A stretch of DNA of 44,178 nucleotides from Dehalococcoidales bacterium (GCA_030690265.1 JAUYHA010000028.1:1-44178), one strand, 5' to 3'; positions 1 through 6,971 are shown, numbered from the stretch's first letter. Notes: generated by a model not told the origin, from the sequence alone. Program-made: numbers and translations.

Positions 1-141
1 ACACAAAAGCCCCCGCTATCAACGAACAGCTTGACTAATTCAGCTTGTCGGTTAGGGGTTGACCACTTGGGTAAATGCTTTAGCATAACCATAAATCACC
101 CCCCTTTCGTTTCCGTCAATCGTGGTGCTTAGGTGGCTATG
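1..141. repeat. Terminal direct repeat, left copy (circular overlap)
   Basis: Bases 1-141 are identical to 44038-44178. An exact 141-base end overlap is what assemblers leave when a circular contig is closed at k=141. The unique circle is then about 44,037 bp. On the minus strand bases 1-92 duplicate the first codons of the gene at 43596-44129 and are not a separate gene. Confidence 0.95.
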
Positions 142-142
142 C
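115..142. repeat. 28-bp inverted repeat, left arm
   Basis: The 28 bases starting GTCAATCGTGGTGC occur here and, perfectly inverted, at 693-720. The two arms flank the single gene at 155-661. Flanking bases differ on both sides, so the match ends sharply. It may be a recombination site bounding an invertible segment, or a regulatory site repeated in two 5-prime leaders. Confidence 0.9.
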
Positions 143-154
143 CGTTGTGTTTAT

Positions 155-661
155 TTAGGCGTGGACTAAGACCTTTCCCTTGTTCGTTGCTTTGATGACC
201 GCTTCCGCTTTGGCAACCGCTTCGGCTTCCGCTTCCGCCCTTGCTTTCAAGGCGTTGTTCAGTTCGTTCCTGTCGTGCTGGTATATCGGCTCTCCAGCTT
301 TACGGGCTTGCTCGGCTTGAGCCTTAAAGCCATCAGAGTTTTCACGCATAACCGAGCCTGTATAGTTTAACAGGTTAGCGGTAAAGTTGTCCCGAACCAG
401 CTTGACACTATCGGCTATCTCTTTGGCGACCCTGATGGTCGGGCGACCAGCTTGGCTGAAACGGACTTGACCTGCCTTGTCGTAGGCTAAACGAAGCGGG
501 CAACCGATTGCTTGGCTTGGTATAGCGGTATCACCCATAGCGTTTGTTGCGGTGAAAAACGGTAACCAAGTGCTGGCTAAATCCAGCGACCAGACCTTCC
601 GCCCCTGTGGTGCTTTCGTGGCGGGTGATAGTAACGATTTGATGTAGTTAGGTGTTTCCAT
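155..661 (-). CDS. Hypothetical protein, 168 aa
   Basis: I recognise no family. The N-terminal two thirds is a mixed alpha/beta sequence. The C-terminus (about residues 130-160) is an Ala/Glu/Lys-rich helix with a KARAEAEAEA pattern, a likely coiled coil. A purine-rich AAGGAAGG lies about 11 bases before the ATG. On the circle its stop is about 62 bases upstream of the start of the gene at 43596-44129 on the same strand, so the two probably share the promoter at 928-957 and the terminator at 43547-43590. The gene sits exactly between the arms of a 28-bp inverted repeat. Confidence 0.8.
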   Translation of the reverse strand: METPNYIKSLLSPATKAPQGRKVWSLDLASTWLPFFTATNAMGDTAIPSQAIGCPLRLAYDKAGQVRFSQAGRPTIRVAKEIADSVKLVRDNFTANLLNYTGSVMRENSDGFKAQAEQARKAGEPIYQHDRNELNNALKARAEAEAEAVAKAEAVIKATNKGKVLVHA

Positions 662-692
662 TCTGCTAAATACCTTCCTTCTTTCGTATTCA

Positions 693-720
693 GCATAGCC
701 ACCTAAGCACCACGATTGAC
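693..720. repeat. 28-bp inverted repeat, right arm
   Basis: Perfect reverse complement of 115-142. It lies in the 5-prime leader of the minus-strand gene 155-661, between that gene and its predicted promoter. Confidence 0.9.
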
Positions 721-927
721 TAGCTACTATATGATTGACCAGACTGGTGCTTTTCGGTGCCGCCGCCCGGATTTTTGAGCTGGTGGCTTACCTATTCCGC
801 ATCAATTTTTTCGGCAATTTTTTTTGCTTTGCCTATTCAATTTTTGTTAAAGAACTTCCGTGTCATTCAGGCACGGCAATTTACTTTATTACATTAAGTA
901 AAGATTGTTAAAGTAAACTGTATTTAC

Positions 928-957
928 ACTATATCCGAAGCTAAAAACCATTGTCAA
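928..957 (-). promoter_or_regulatory. Promoter for the 661-155 / 44129-43596 operon
   Basis: On the minus strand TTGACA (957-952) is followed after 18 bases by TATAGT (933-928). The spacer and -35 overlap the sequence GAAGCTAAAAACCATTGTCA (937-956), a degenerate copy of a motif found at 1279-1297 and 9403-9421, so a repressor or replication protein could act here. Confidence 0.65.
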
Positions 958-1231
958 GTGCCACGAATTAGGCACAAAAACAATAACAATTAGGCACAAA
1001 AAAGCGTCAAGTCATCAATTATAATATAAAAAAATCGATGGGGTAGCCCTTCGCAGCTCCCCTGGTGACAGGATAAACCCCGGAGCCGGCCTATCGGCAC
1101 CGGTATTTATGGCCGATAGTGGTCGGGTTCTGTTATGAATTTTCTCAGTGGGGGTAAAGGGATAGACGAAAGTGAACCAGGTCAGCAGTTTTGGTCTGCC
1201 ACTATCCTTGCGGAACGACAGGGGACGTCCC

Positions 1232-1317
1232 GTGTCATTCTCCGTGTTACCGTGTCACTGGTGTCACTGGTGTCATTTGAAGCTAAACATCGTGTCAAAA
1301 GCGACACGATGTTTAGC
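1232..1317. repeat. GTGTCA repeat cluster and 15-bp palindrome
   Basis: GTGTCA occurs at 1232, 1252, 1261, 1270 and 1292, with a variant GTGTTA at 1244, giving 8-9 base spacing in the middle. GCTAAACATCGTGTC (1282-1296) and its perfect inverse (1303-1317) flank AAAAGC. The same GAAGCTAAACAYCGTGTCA sequence recurs at 9403-9421 next to a second array. Likely binding sites of one DNA-binding protein. Confidence 0.75.
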
Positions 1318-1338
1318 ACGAGAGTTGCCACGAGATTG

Positions 1339-1677
1339 TCACCTTCTTACCAGGCGAACGAACCGCCGGGTTGGTGGAGTCGCCCAGCCAATGAAGCGTC
1401 GGTCATTAGATTGCTCTTCGCGGCCGGAAAACTCGACAAGCCCTTCTGTGATGAGATCCTGCACCTTTTTGAAGAAGGAGAAGTAAGTCGGGTGATGGTA
1501 GTAGAATTTGCGGCGGCGGTTTGTGGCTAGCTCATCCAGCGCAGTCTTGTATGCTTGGTGCAACCCCGAGAAATAGTCTTCCCCTACCTGGGAGAGCCGG
1601 TCGAGGATGAACTGTTTTACTGCTATTGGATGGTTATTCCCGCCCCGCTTCCGGGTAAGATTCAAATTAGTTACCAT
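1339..1677 (-). CDS. Hypothetical protein, possible winged-helix
   Basis: Last gene of the left minus-strand operon, 112 aa, starting one base after the stop of the VRR-NUC gene, with GAGGAGGT upstream. Residues 20-95 are predicted helical with a segment (KVQDLITEGLVEFSGREE) that resembles the recognition helix and wing of a winged-helix domain. It ends in an Arg-rich tail (RRFVRLVRR). DNA binding is plausible but the family is not recognised. Confidence 0.75.
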   Translation of the reverse strand: MVTNLNLTRKRGGNNHPIAVKQFILDRLSQVGEDYFSGLHQAYKTALDELATNRRRKFYYHHPTYFSFFKKVQDLITEGLVEFSGREEQSNDRRFIGWATPPTRRFVRLVRR

Positions 1678-2016
1678 TTAACTCAGTACCTCCTCAATCT
1701 CTTTTCTTTCCGATGGGCGCCAGACAAAACACTTGTTCCCGGGGTTCTGTGCCAGCAACTCAAGCCACAGCTTCTGCTCAGGAGTCAAACGTCCCTTCTG
1801 TCTTTTCACTTCTGCGTAGATAGTAATTGTTCCCCGGGAACAAATTAAGTCGGGGAATCCCTGGCCATCGGCACTCACCGCGGTTCTCCACCCAGTTTTG
1901 GTTCTGGCCGTTCGGAAGTGAGCTACCAGCCAGCCCCGGGTATGAGCCAGGTCAATAACCCAAGACTGGAACTCCTCTTCCTTCTCTACCACTTGACTGG
2001 CTACCTTATCTCCCAT
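1678..2016 (-). CDS. VRR-NUC domain nuclease
   Basis: A 112-aa single-domain protein matching VRR-NUC (restriction-endonuclease-like fold) proteins of phages and plasmids. Visible features are an N-terminal Glu (EEEFQSWV), a GW...H segment, GFPDLI carrying the catalytic Asp, and YAEVKRQKGRLTPEQ carrying the E-x-K pair, followed by a C-terminal FVWRPSE motif. The family includes structure-specific and Holliday-junction nucleases. Its place beside a tyrosine recombinase suggests a role in DNA recombination or replication-intermediate processing. Confidence 0.9.
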   Translation of the reverse strand: MGDKVASQVVEKEEEFQSWVIDLAHTRGWLVAHFRTARTKTGWRTAVSADGQGFPDLICSRGTITIYAEVKRQKGRLTPEQKLWLELLAQNPGNKCFVWRPSERKEIEEVLS

Positions 2017-2019
2017 GTA

Positions 2020-2709
2020 CTATTCTTCTTTTAGCAGGTTGTCATAGAATTTCTGTAGCTCAACTCCACCAACCACGCGGTAGTGTAGGGTGGTGTTGAT
2101 ATTGGCATGGCCCAGCAACTCCTGGAGTAACCGGGCATCGTCCAGGGTGGGTCTCTTCTTGATGGCATTTATGGCAAAGGCATCCCTGAATTTATGGGGA
2201 GAGACATGGTGCTGACGTTCATTAGTAGGATTCTCAAGCCCCATGAAACCAGCTCTCTCGGCGCATTCCACGACGATATGCCAGGCCCACTGCCGGCTCA
2301 TTTTGAAAAGCATTCGTTTCCCATCCACCTCAGTTATCCCACCCTTTTTGATATACTGGCGGAGCAGCTGTAGTGTATCCTTATCGACCGGGACCTTACG
2401 CAGGTGCCGTTCTTCCTTCGCCTTGGAAATAGCTTGCGTGACGGGCTGTGCACAAATTGGACAGAATTTATGCTTCTTGCCCAGGCGGGCACCGCACTTA
2501 GGACAGGAGAGATTTATGCGCAACTTCTCGTGCTCTATCTTAATCTGGCGCTGACCAAAGTCGATATGCTTTTCTTCCAGCCCGAGGACCTCACCAACGC
2601 GGCAGCCAAGCCGGCGCAACAGGCGAATCAGTACCTTGTCCCTAAGGCACTGATTCGCATCCTCTATTAACGAGGTATCTTCTACTTCTAGGTATTCTTT
2701 AGTGGGCAT
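2020..2709 (-). CDS. Tyrosine recombinase catalytic domain with zinc-ribbon insertion
   Basis: A 229-aa tyrosine recombinase. Catalytic residues visible are Arg37 (GCRVGE), Lys105 (LRKVPV), His172 and Arg175 (HKFR), His201 (LLGHANINTT) and Tyr210 (LHY). A four-Cys zinc ribbon (Cys69, Cys72, Cys83, Cys86) is inserted between the Arg I region and the beta hairpin holding the Lys. The usual N-terminal core-binding domain is missing, and no frame continuing it was seen upstream. It could resolve dimers of the circle, integrate it, or act on the 28-bp inverted repeat. Confidence 0.9.
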   Translation of the reverse strand: MPTKEYLEVEDTSLIEDANQCLRDKVLIRLLRRLGCRVGEVLGLEEKHIDFGQRQIKIEHEKLRINLSCPKCGARLGKKHKFCPICAQPVTQAISKAKEERHLRKVPVDKDTLQLLRQYIKKGGITEVDGKRMLFKMSRQWAWHIVVECAERAGFMGLENPTNERQHHVSPHKFRDAFAINAIKKRPTLDDARLLQELLGHANINTTLHYRVVGGVELQKFYDNLLKEE

Positions 2710-2722
2710 CTATAGTTGACCT

Positions 2723-3004
2723 CTATCCCTGTATGATATCGCCATTTGCATTTACTTGAATCGGTGTAGTGTTCAGCAACTCCCACCCATGGCGCCCATC
2801 TGAGTTCAATCGGTTAGCTGCCCTTAGAATGGCCCAGGCCTCCCATACTTCAAACAATGTCTCTTTTCTTTCCCGGGCGAATTGCTCAACAACAGGGAAC
2901 GCCAAGTGGCCTTTTGTTTGTGGAAGATCCTCAATCCAGAGTATCAGCTCGTTTGCTATCTTCACCCTTTTCTGCCGTACGACTCGCTGTCCTTGATTTC
3001 TCAT
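2723..3004 (-). CDS. Hypothetical protein, 93 aa
   Basis: Real gene judged by a good ribosome site (AAAGGAGGAATGTATAA-ATG) and tight packing in the operon. It is mostly helical after a basic N-terminus (RQKRVKIANEL). A central segment EQFARERKETLFEVWEAWAILRAAN looks like a helical pair. No family recognised. Its 5-prime end overlaps the upstream small gene by 74 bases. Confidence 0.75.
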   Translation of the reverse strand: MRNQGQRVVRQKRVKIANELILWIEDLPQTKGHLAFPVVEQFARERKETLFEVWEAWAILRAANRLNSDGRHGWELLNTTPIQVNANGDIIQG

Positions 3005-3119
3005 TTATACATTCCTCCTTTACTTTCTCCACCGAACAATTACCCCTAAAACGACACTTGGAGCATGGTAAGTCGCGGGTTATACTGCCATCAGTCTGAA
3101 CCACCGCTTCTCTTCCCAT
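2931..3119 (-). CDS. Small Cys-cluster protein, 62 aa
   Basis: Starts two bases after the stop of the upstream Cys-rich gene. The frame is open for longer upstream, but that part is only a shadow of the upstream gene. Residues 18-36 hold C-x2-C-x5-C-x8-C (LPCSKCRFRGNC and EECINE), which could bind one zinc. The C-terminal third overlaps the next gene by 74 bases and looks low in information, so only the N-terminal part is well supported. Confidence 0.5.
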   Translation of the reverse strand: MGREAVVQTDGSITRDLPCSKCRFRGNCSVEKVKEECINEKSRTASRTAEKGEDSKRADTLD

Positions 3120-3120
3120 A

Positions 3121-3501
3121 TCAAACCTTCTTCTCCGTGCATGCCGAGCAAAGGTCCTCTTCCGCCCATCCGCAACCACCATCACAGGGGTCTTCTTCGG
3201 AGCAGCCACACACCCGGCAATAACGGAAATCTGTCTGACATTCTTCACAGAGGAAATAGGCTTGTTCCGGGAACTCTTTCTTAACCCATTGGTTAGGCAG
3301 GCCGCCGTCCGGGGCAGCTTCTTCAATAATTCCACATCCGCGGCAACAGTATCCGGTCGGCTCGGCGCCGGGGAGTGGGGTTACATCTTCGACATTTAAT
3401 TGCCACTTGCCGCGGGCTCGTTCCTCAATCCCGATAACCCTTAAATACAGCGTTTCCCCGACCTTGAACGTGTGGGCTTTGTCAATCTGCAAACTAATCA
3501 C
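3121..3501 (-). CDS. Cys-rich putative zinc-binding protein, 126 aa
   Basis: Starts at GTG (3501) behind GAGGAGGTTGTTTAA. Residues 1-45 are a beta-rich domain resembling a small OB or Tudor-like fold (KVGETLYLRVIGIEE). The rest carries about fourteen Cys in CxxC pairs (CCRGCG, CEECQ, CRVCGC, CSAC), implying two or more zinc sites. The CRVCGCSEEDPC segment is common in phage and plasmid zinc proteins of unknown role. Confidence 0.85.
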   Translation of the reverse strand: MISLQIDKAHTFKVGETLYLRVIGIEERARGKWQLNVEDVTPLPGAEPTGYCCRGCGIIEEAAPDGGLPNQWVKKEFPEQAYFLCEECQTDFRYCRVCGCSEEDPCDGGCGWAEEDLCSACTEKKV

Positions 3502-3687
3502 TTAAACAACCTCCTCGTCCGGTGGCCTGTTGGTTATTTCGATACCCAGAACCAAGACAGTAACCCAAAGCTCGATTCTCAGCCAGTAGAATCCACCGAA
3601 CCATTCTTGCCAATCTATTTCCGGACCAATGCCGGCGCGGGTAAGTGCCAGATGCCAATAAGGTATTATTCTGAACCTTTTCTTCAT
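3502..3687 (-). CDS. Small Trp-rich, possibly membrane-associated protein, 61 aa
   Basis: ATG at 3687 follows GGAGGTGAACT. A Trp-rich hydrophobic stretch at about residues 28-50 (FGGFYWLRIELWVTVLVLG) could be one membrane helix. It overlaps the upstream gene by four bases and abuts the downstream one, as in a translationally coupled operon. A second frame over the same bases lacks a ribosome site and was rejected. Confidence 0.65.
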   Translation of the reverse strand: MKKRFRIIPYWHLALTRAGIGPEIDWQEWFGGFYWLRIELWVTVLVLGIEITNRPPDEEVV

Positions 3688-3980
3688 AGTTCACCTCCAG
3701 TTGACGTTCCCACTGATTGTAAAGCATGGACGAAACTGGCCTGAGACCATGATTCTAGTCCATGCGCTTTGGTATCTAATCTTCTCAGTTGGAAACAAGG
3801 GTCTCCATCCTTATCTACTTTCCCCTGGAATATCTTGACAACTTCCCATCGATATTTCCTGTATATGGCTCTATTCTTTTCCGCCCCCTCCTTACTATCC
3901 CAAGAGAGATTAAAACAACCAATGCAGTGCTCAGTTTCCTTGAAGATTACAATATCGCCAGGCTTGAATGTGTACTCCAT
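3684..3980 (-). CDS. Hypothetical protein, 98 aa
   Basis: Compact beta-rich protein starting MEYTFKPGDIVIFKE, a pattern seen in small KOW/SH3-like barrels, followed by KYRWEVVKIFQGKV. No catalytic motif. It is in the middle of the left minus-strand operon of small proteins. Confidence 0.75.
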   Translation of the reverse strand: MEYTFKPGDIVIFKETEHCIGCFNLSWDSKEGAEKNRAIYRKYRWEVVKIFQGKVDKDGDPCFQLRRLDTKAHGLESWSQASFVHALQSVGTSTGGEL

Positions 3981-4017
3981 CTTTCTAACCTCACTTTACA
4001 AAAGCACGTAACGTCAA

Positions 4018-4296
4018 TCAAACGTCCTTGTGGAAGATGTCTCGGGCTTCTTCTGAGCCCAGACCATAGCGTTTGGCAATTTCAAGAACTTCATCCATAG
4101 CTACCTCTATCTTAGCCTGTATCAATTCTCTGCCTTGCCAGCGACGCAATTCAGCTCGGGCCTCTTGTTCTGTGTCATGGAACGAGAGTGTAATAGAGCC
4201 ATCTTTAAGAGCATAGGTCGCTGCCTTCCCACCAAGAAACTGTCTTTGGTGTTCCTTGACCTCCTCAGGTGTTAGCTTTTTTAGTGTTATTGCCAT
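4018..4296 (-). CDS. Hypothetical protein, 92 aa
   Basis: ATG at 4296 follows AAAGGAGGTACTCAG. The second half is a long charged helix (TEQEARAELRRWQGRELI then EVLEIAKRYGLGSEEA). No family recognised. Operon position and the ribosome site support it as real. Confidence 0.75.
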   Translation of the reverse strand: MAITLKKLTPEEVKEHQRQFLGGKAATYALKDGSITLSFHDTEQEARAELRRWQGRELIQAKIEVAMDEVLEIAKRYGLGSEEARDIFHKDV

Positions 4297-4319
4297 CTGA
4301 GTACCTCCTTTACTTATGA

Positions 4320-4475
4320 TTACGGGTGTTCTGGTTTTTGAACAGGCTTAGCAACAAACCTAATTGTCTGAGCAGTATCTGCAGTCGCCTGGCTGTAATT
4401 CTCCTTCGCATCTTCAGGGCTGTCTGCTTCTATCACCTGGGTAAATTCAACTACCTCAATCACCTTGTAGAACAT
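4320..4475 (-). CDS. Small hypothetical protein, 51 aa
   Basis: Reads MFYKVIEVVEFTQVIEADS at its start, with GAAGGAGGCAAACAG before the ATG. The pattern of a beta strand, then EADSPEDAKENY, matches short phage proteins that turn a strand into a helix at an EA-x-s-x-EdA motif. It fills what would otherwise be a gap between two operon members. Confidence 0.75.
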   Translation of the reverse strand: MFYKVIEVVEFTQVIEADSPEDAKENYSQATADTAQTIRFVAKPVQKPEHP

Positions 4476-4496
4476 CTGTTTGCCTCCTTCTTTACC

Positions 4497-4823
4497 TTAA
4501 GTAATTTTCGGGGAGCCACTATAGCCCTTAATCCCTGTGACGTAAAAGCCAGAGGGCAGCTTCACCCGGGCAATATGGACTGGATTATTTTCACCTACCG
4601 TAAGTATCAACGTAGTAGGGGAATCCGTATTTACCAGGGTGGGGGGAATGAGGATATCCGCAGCCTCATCGGGGCGTTTGAATACTGTCACTTGGCGTGG
4701 CCGGGGTATGGTACCACCGTCTGGCTGGTCAATCGGATCTCCCTCCTCCACTCGTAGTTCCACTGTGAAGCCCTTCTCCATGAGACCATCAATTAGTTTA
4801 ATTAACTCTGGTGATAAATTCAT
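4497..4823 (-). CDS. Hypothetical protein, 108 aa
   Basis: The frame can start at GTG 4829, but AAGGAG is best spaced for ATG 4823. An N-terminal helix (SPELIKLIDGLMEKGF) leads into beta strands containing a Pro/Gly-rich loop. No family recognised; packed in the same operon. Confidence 0.7.
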   Translation of the reverse strand: MNLSPELIKLIDGLMEKGFTVELRVEEGDPIDQPDGGTIPRPRQVTVFKRPDEAADILIPPTLVNTDSPTTLILTVGENNPVHIARVKLPSGFYVTGIKGYSGSPKIT

Positions 4824-4859
4824 CCTCACTCTCCTTAATTTCCATCTTTGTCGGAAACC

Positions 4860-5210
4860 TCAGTTCCTTTTCTGTGGTCCAGGTTGCGGCAGTAAACCTA
4901 CTGCGGCAGCTATTGTTCTGCTGTCTATGGTTTTCACCTCTACCCTAACGCAGCGCTCTAGCCCACACTCAGTACATATATCATAAGAAGCCATTAGAAC
5001 CGGTACAAAAGGTAACGAGAGAGTTGTTGCCGGAGTCAAAGTCAACGGAACCGCGGCACTTCTCAGGGCTAAATACACCCCGTGCGGTATCTCTCCCTTT
5101 ACCGCTCTCCATGATTCCCTCATCACGGTCTCTCCACTCCCACACTGTGGACAGCGGGGGAAATTCCTCTCCCATTTTACCTTGTCGTCCTTTTGATTCT
5201 TGCCTTCCAT
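4860..5210 (-). CDS. Zinc-ribbon protein, 116 aa; first gene of the left operon
   Basis: Has GAGGTTAGTT before ATG and is closest to the divergent promoter at 5265-5293. CPQCG at residues 20-24 and CTEC at about 78-81 form a split four-Cys site around a hydrophobic beta-rich stretch (GVYLALRSAAVPLTL). Possible DNA- or protein-binding regulator; no family recognised. Confidence 0.75.
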   Translation of the reverse strand: MEGKNQKDDKVKWERNFPRCPQCGSGETVMRESWRAVKGEIPHGVYLALRSAAVPLTLTPATTLSLPFVPVLMASYDICTECGLERCVRVEVKTIDSRTIAAAVGLLPQPGPQKRN

Positions 5211-5264
5211 AACTAACCTCCTTCTTTACTTTAGTAGGGAACGTCAACCTCGTCAAGGTAGCTA

Positions 5265-5293
5265 AGAATACCACGCTAGGGGCAGTTTGTCAA
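5265..5293 (-). promoter_or_regulatory. Promoter of the left minus-strand operon
   Basis: Minus strand TTGACA (5293-5288), 17-base spacer, TATTCT (5270-5265). It drives the genes from 5210 down to 1339. It is back to back with the plus promoter at 5303-5332, with a run of eight G between them, so one protein could control both directions. Confidence 0.7.
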
Positions 5294-5302
5294 GGGGGGG
5301 GC

Positions 5303-5332
5303 TTGACATTCTTTCCTTTACTGGAATATAGT
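5303..5332 (+). promoter_or_regulatory. Promoter of the plus-strand structural module
   Basis: TTGACA (5303-5308), 18 bases, TATAGT (5327-5332). The expected start of transcription is at about 5339, which is the ATG of the first gene, so the message would be leaderless. No ribosome site precedes that ATG. Confidence 0.75.
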
Positions 5333-5338
5333 GGGGGC

Positions 5339-5965
5339 ATGGACGCGGGAACGAAGGCACGGATGATAGAGGAGGGGGGGAAAGTTGTTAGTGACCTTTT
5401 GAGGGTGGTAATAAACCGGCCCAGACAGCCAGTCAAAGTAGCCGAAGAGAAGCCGGCGGAACCTTCTAAGCCTGTGGCATCTTCTATGCCGGCGGCATCT
5501 CCCCGGACTTCAGGGATTTTGCTAGCCACGTCAGACGAAACTACCACTGAACTTAAACGGCGGCTTGCCAAGGAGCTTTACCGAGCTGAGCTTGACCTGG
5601 CCGCTGGTCTCAAGATAGCCAATAGACCATGCGATTGCTTAACCCATAAACATGCTCTAATGCTGGAAGCGGCGGCCGAGGAACTTATTTCCCAGGACCC
5701 GGGTAACGCCTCTGTTTACCAGGACATCATCAACTGGATCCCCGCGAACGGGGCCAAAGTATCTCCAGAGGCTATCCAGAGTGGCAAGTATGCTGCTGAA
5801 TATCCCCGGATGGCTAATGAATTCAAGACTTTCCGTAAGCGTGTAATGGGTTCTGCCGAGACAATTGAAAGCTCCGGTGGGCGGATAACCCTTGAAGAAG
5901 CTAAAAAACTTGCTGCCGAAGAAGCGGCCAAAGAAGTAGAGAGAGCCTGGAGATTGGAGGGTTAA
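5339..5965 (+). CDS. Hypothetical protein, 208 aa
   Basis: First gene of the plus module. The frame is open from 5303, but that start would lie inside the promoter; ATG 5339 coincides with the predicted transcription start. The protein has a Pro/Ala/Ser-rich linker (about residues 30-65) between two helical parts, and an Ala/Glu-rich C-terminal helix (EEAKKLAAEEAAKEVERAW). A CDCLTHKHALMLEAA segment has two Cys and two His. Possibly a structural or scaffolding protein, by context only. Confidence 0.75.
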   Translation: MDAGTKARMIEEGGKVVSDLLRVVINRPRQPVKVAEEKPAEPSKPVASSMPAASPRTSGILLATSDETTTELKRRLAKELYRAELDLAAGLKIANRPCDCLTHKHALMLEAAAEELISQDPGNASVYQDIINWIPANGAKVSPEAIQSGKYAAEYPRMANEFKTFRKRVMGSAETIESSGGRITLEEAKKLAAEEAAKEVERAWRLEG

Positions 5966-5966
5966 A

Positions 5967-6260
5967 ATGGCAAATAAGGGATTAGCAATAATCGGAGCTG
6001 GGATACTTGCCGCGGTCGGATTGATTGCCTTGTCCCAGAAATCCGCTAGTGCGGATAGCGGAGGTGGTAGCCAGACGGGTAAGCCAAGTTACTGGGCTTC
6101 CCCACCTTACCCTGCTTTCCCACCGACCTGGTGGCTTTCCAGCTACAATGGTCAGTATGTATTGATGGATGCCCCACCTGGATCCGGGCAGAATCCTACA
6201 TGGTTAGAGCCAGGCTTGGTAGCTGACTTTCTGTCCGGCGGATGGACAATAGTTTCTTAA
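5967..6260 (+). CDS. Small single-pass membrane protein, 97 aa
   Basis: Residues 5-22 are a hydrophobic helix (LAIIGAGILAAVGLIALS) followed by a Gly/Ser linker and a Trp/Pro-rich domain (WASPPYPAFPPTWW). The arrangement of a short N-terminus, one helix, linker and exposed domain recurs at 15677 and 22563. It starts one base after the previous stop. Likely a membrane-anchored structural protein; no family recognised. Confidence 0.8.
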   Translation: MANKGLAIIGAGILAAVGLIALSQKSASADSGGGSQTGKPSYWASPPYPAFPPTWWLSSYNGQYVLMDAPPGSGQNPTWLEPGLVADFLSGGWTIVS

Positions 6261-6272
6261 GGAAGGTTAAAA

Positions 6273-6956
6273 ATGGCTTTCTTAGTGGTTGATTCACCTT
6301 TTAACCGCGCGAACTACCAAAGTATCATCGGTAAGGTCTATGAGGTAGCTCCATCTTATGCCCAAGTTCAGCCTGTCGAGTATACTCGTGAAAAGCGAGA
6401 GAGTCAAGAGGAATGTGCTGCTTTAGCTACTAAGGTCATCAAAATCTACGCTGTTTCTGATGCGCTTACACACGGCTGGCAATATCTAGAACCAGAGCGC
6501 CGGGCGGAAAGCCTTGGCCGGTTGAAGGAGAGGGTTGAAGACTTATTTGATGCCAAGCAAATTAGCTCCAAGACTACCGCTGACGTAATGGAGCAGTTGA
6601 AAGTTCTGGAGGGCTATAATCTAGAAAAAGGGGTCGTCCGCGACGTGGCAATCGTTTTACTTCCTGCCGTAGTGGATATGGCTGTTGCTGCTATTGGTGA
6701 GTGTGTTTGCGGCGAAAAGGCAGCTGTAAAGGCCATACCAACTCGGGACCAGGTGCGAGTAGAGGACTGGTCGGAAAGAGACCGACGTCATATTGGTATT
6801 CAGGTTATTGAGACCGGTGAGTATTTAGCCGGCTGGTGGGATGAGGATGCTGAGCAGATGTTCGTGGACGGGTTTTTTAAGTCAGGGCTTGGAGAGCGTG
6901 CCTTTGAGGATAGCGTCCTCGAGTACGCAGAGGATATGGGTATCCTGGCAAAATAA
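6273..6956 (+). CDS. Hypothetical protein, 227 aa
   Basis: ATG follows AAGGAAGGTTAAAA. Mostly helical with an acidic C-terminal half. A hydrophobic stretch at about residues 125-148 (VVRDVAIVLLPAVVDMAVAAIGECVCGE) could be a buried or membrane helix and ends in two Cys. No family recognised. Confidence 0.75.
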   Translation: MAFLVVDSPFNRANYQSIIGKVYEVAPSYAQVQPVEYTREKRESQEECAALATKVIKIYAVSDALTHGWQYLEPERRAESLGRLKERVEDLFDAKQISSKTTADVMEQLKVLEGYNLEKGVVRDVAIVLLPAVVDMAVAAIGECVCGEKAAVKAIPTRDQVRVEDWSERDRRHIGIQVIETGEYLAGWWDEDAEQMFVDGFFKSGLGERAFEDSVLEYAEDMGILAK

Positions 6957-6971
6957 CCCGGAGGATAACCT

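Larger units (their letters stand above)
721..1338. other. Non-coding AT-rich repeat region, candidate origin/regulatory centre
   Basis: No convincing gene lies here. The stretch 780-1035 is AT-rich with T and A runs. It contains two 15-base direct repeats of AATTAGGCACAAAAA (966-980 and 988-1002) exactly 22 bases apart, a minus-strand promoter (928-957), a perfect 8-bp hairpin (CTATCGGC 1091-1098 with GCCGATAG 1112-1119), clustered GTGTCA sites (1232-1297) and a 15-bp palindrome (1282-1317). Direct repeats two helical turns apart next to AT-rich DNA resemble iteron origins. No Rep protein was found, so the origin role is inference. Confidence 0.5.

Noticed and set aside
1282-1317. Intrinsic terminator
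   Set aside because: The palindrome is strong but has no T run on either strand and its arms share the operator motif found at 9403-9421.
1135-1530. Plus-strand open frame of 131 codons across the repeat region
   Set aside because: It has no ribosome site, reads through the GTGTCA array and palindrome, and opposes a better minus-strand gene (1339-1677).
3120-3335. Upstream half of the frame that holds the 62-aa gene
   Set aside because: It is the out-of-frame reading of the Cys-rich gene at 3121-3501; ATG 3119 is the sensible start.
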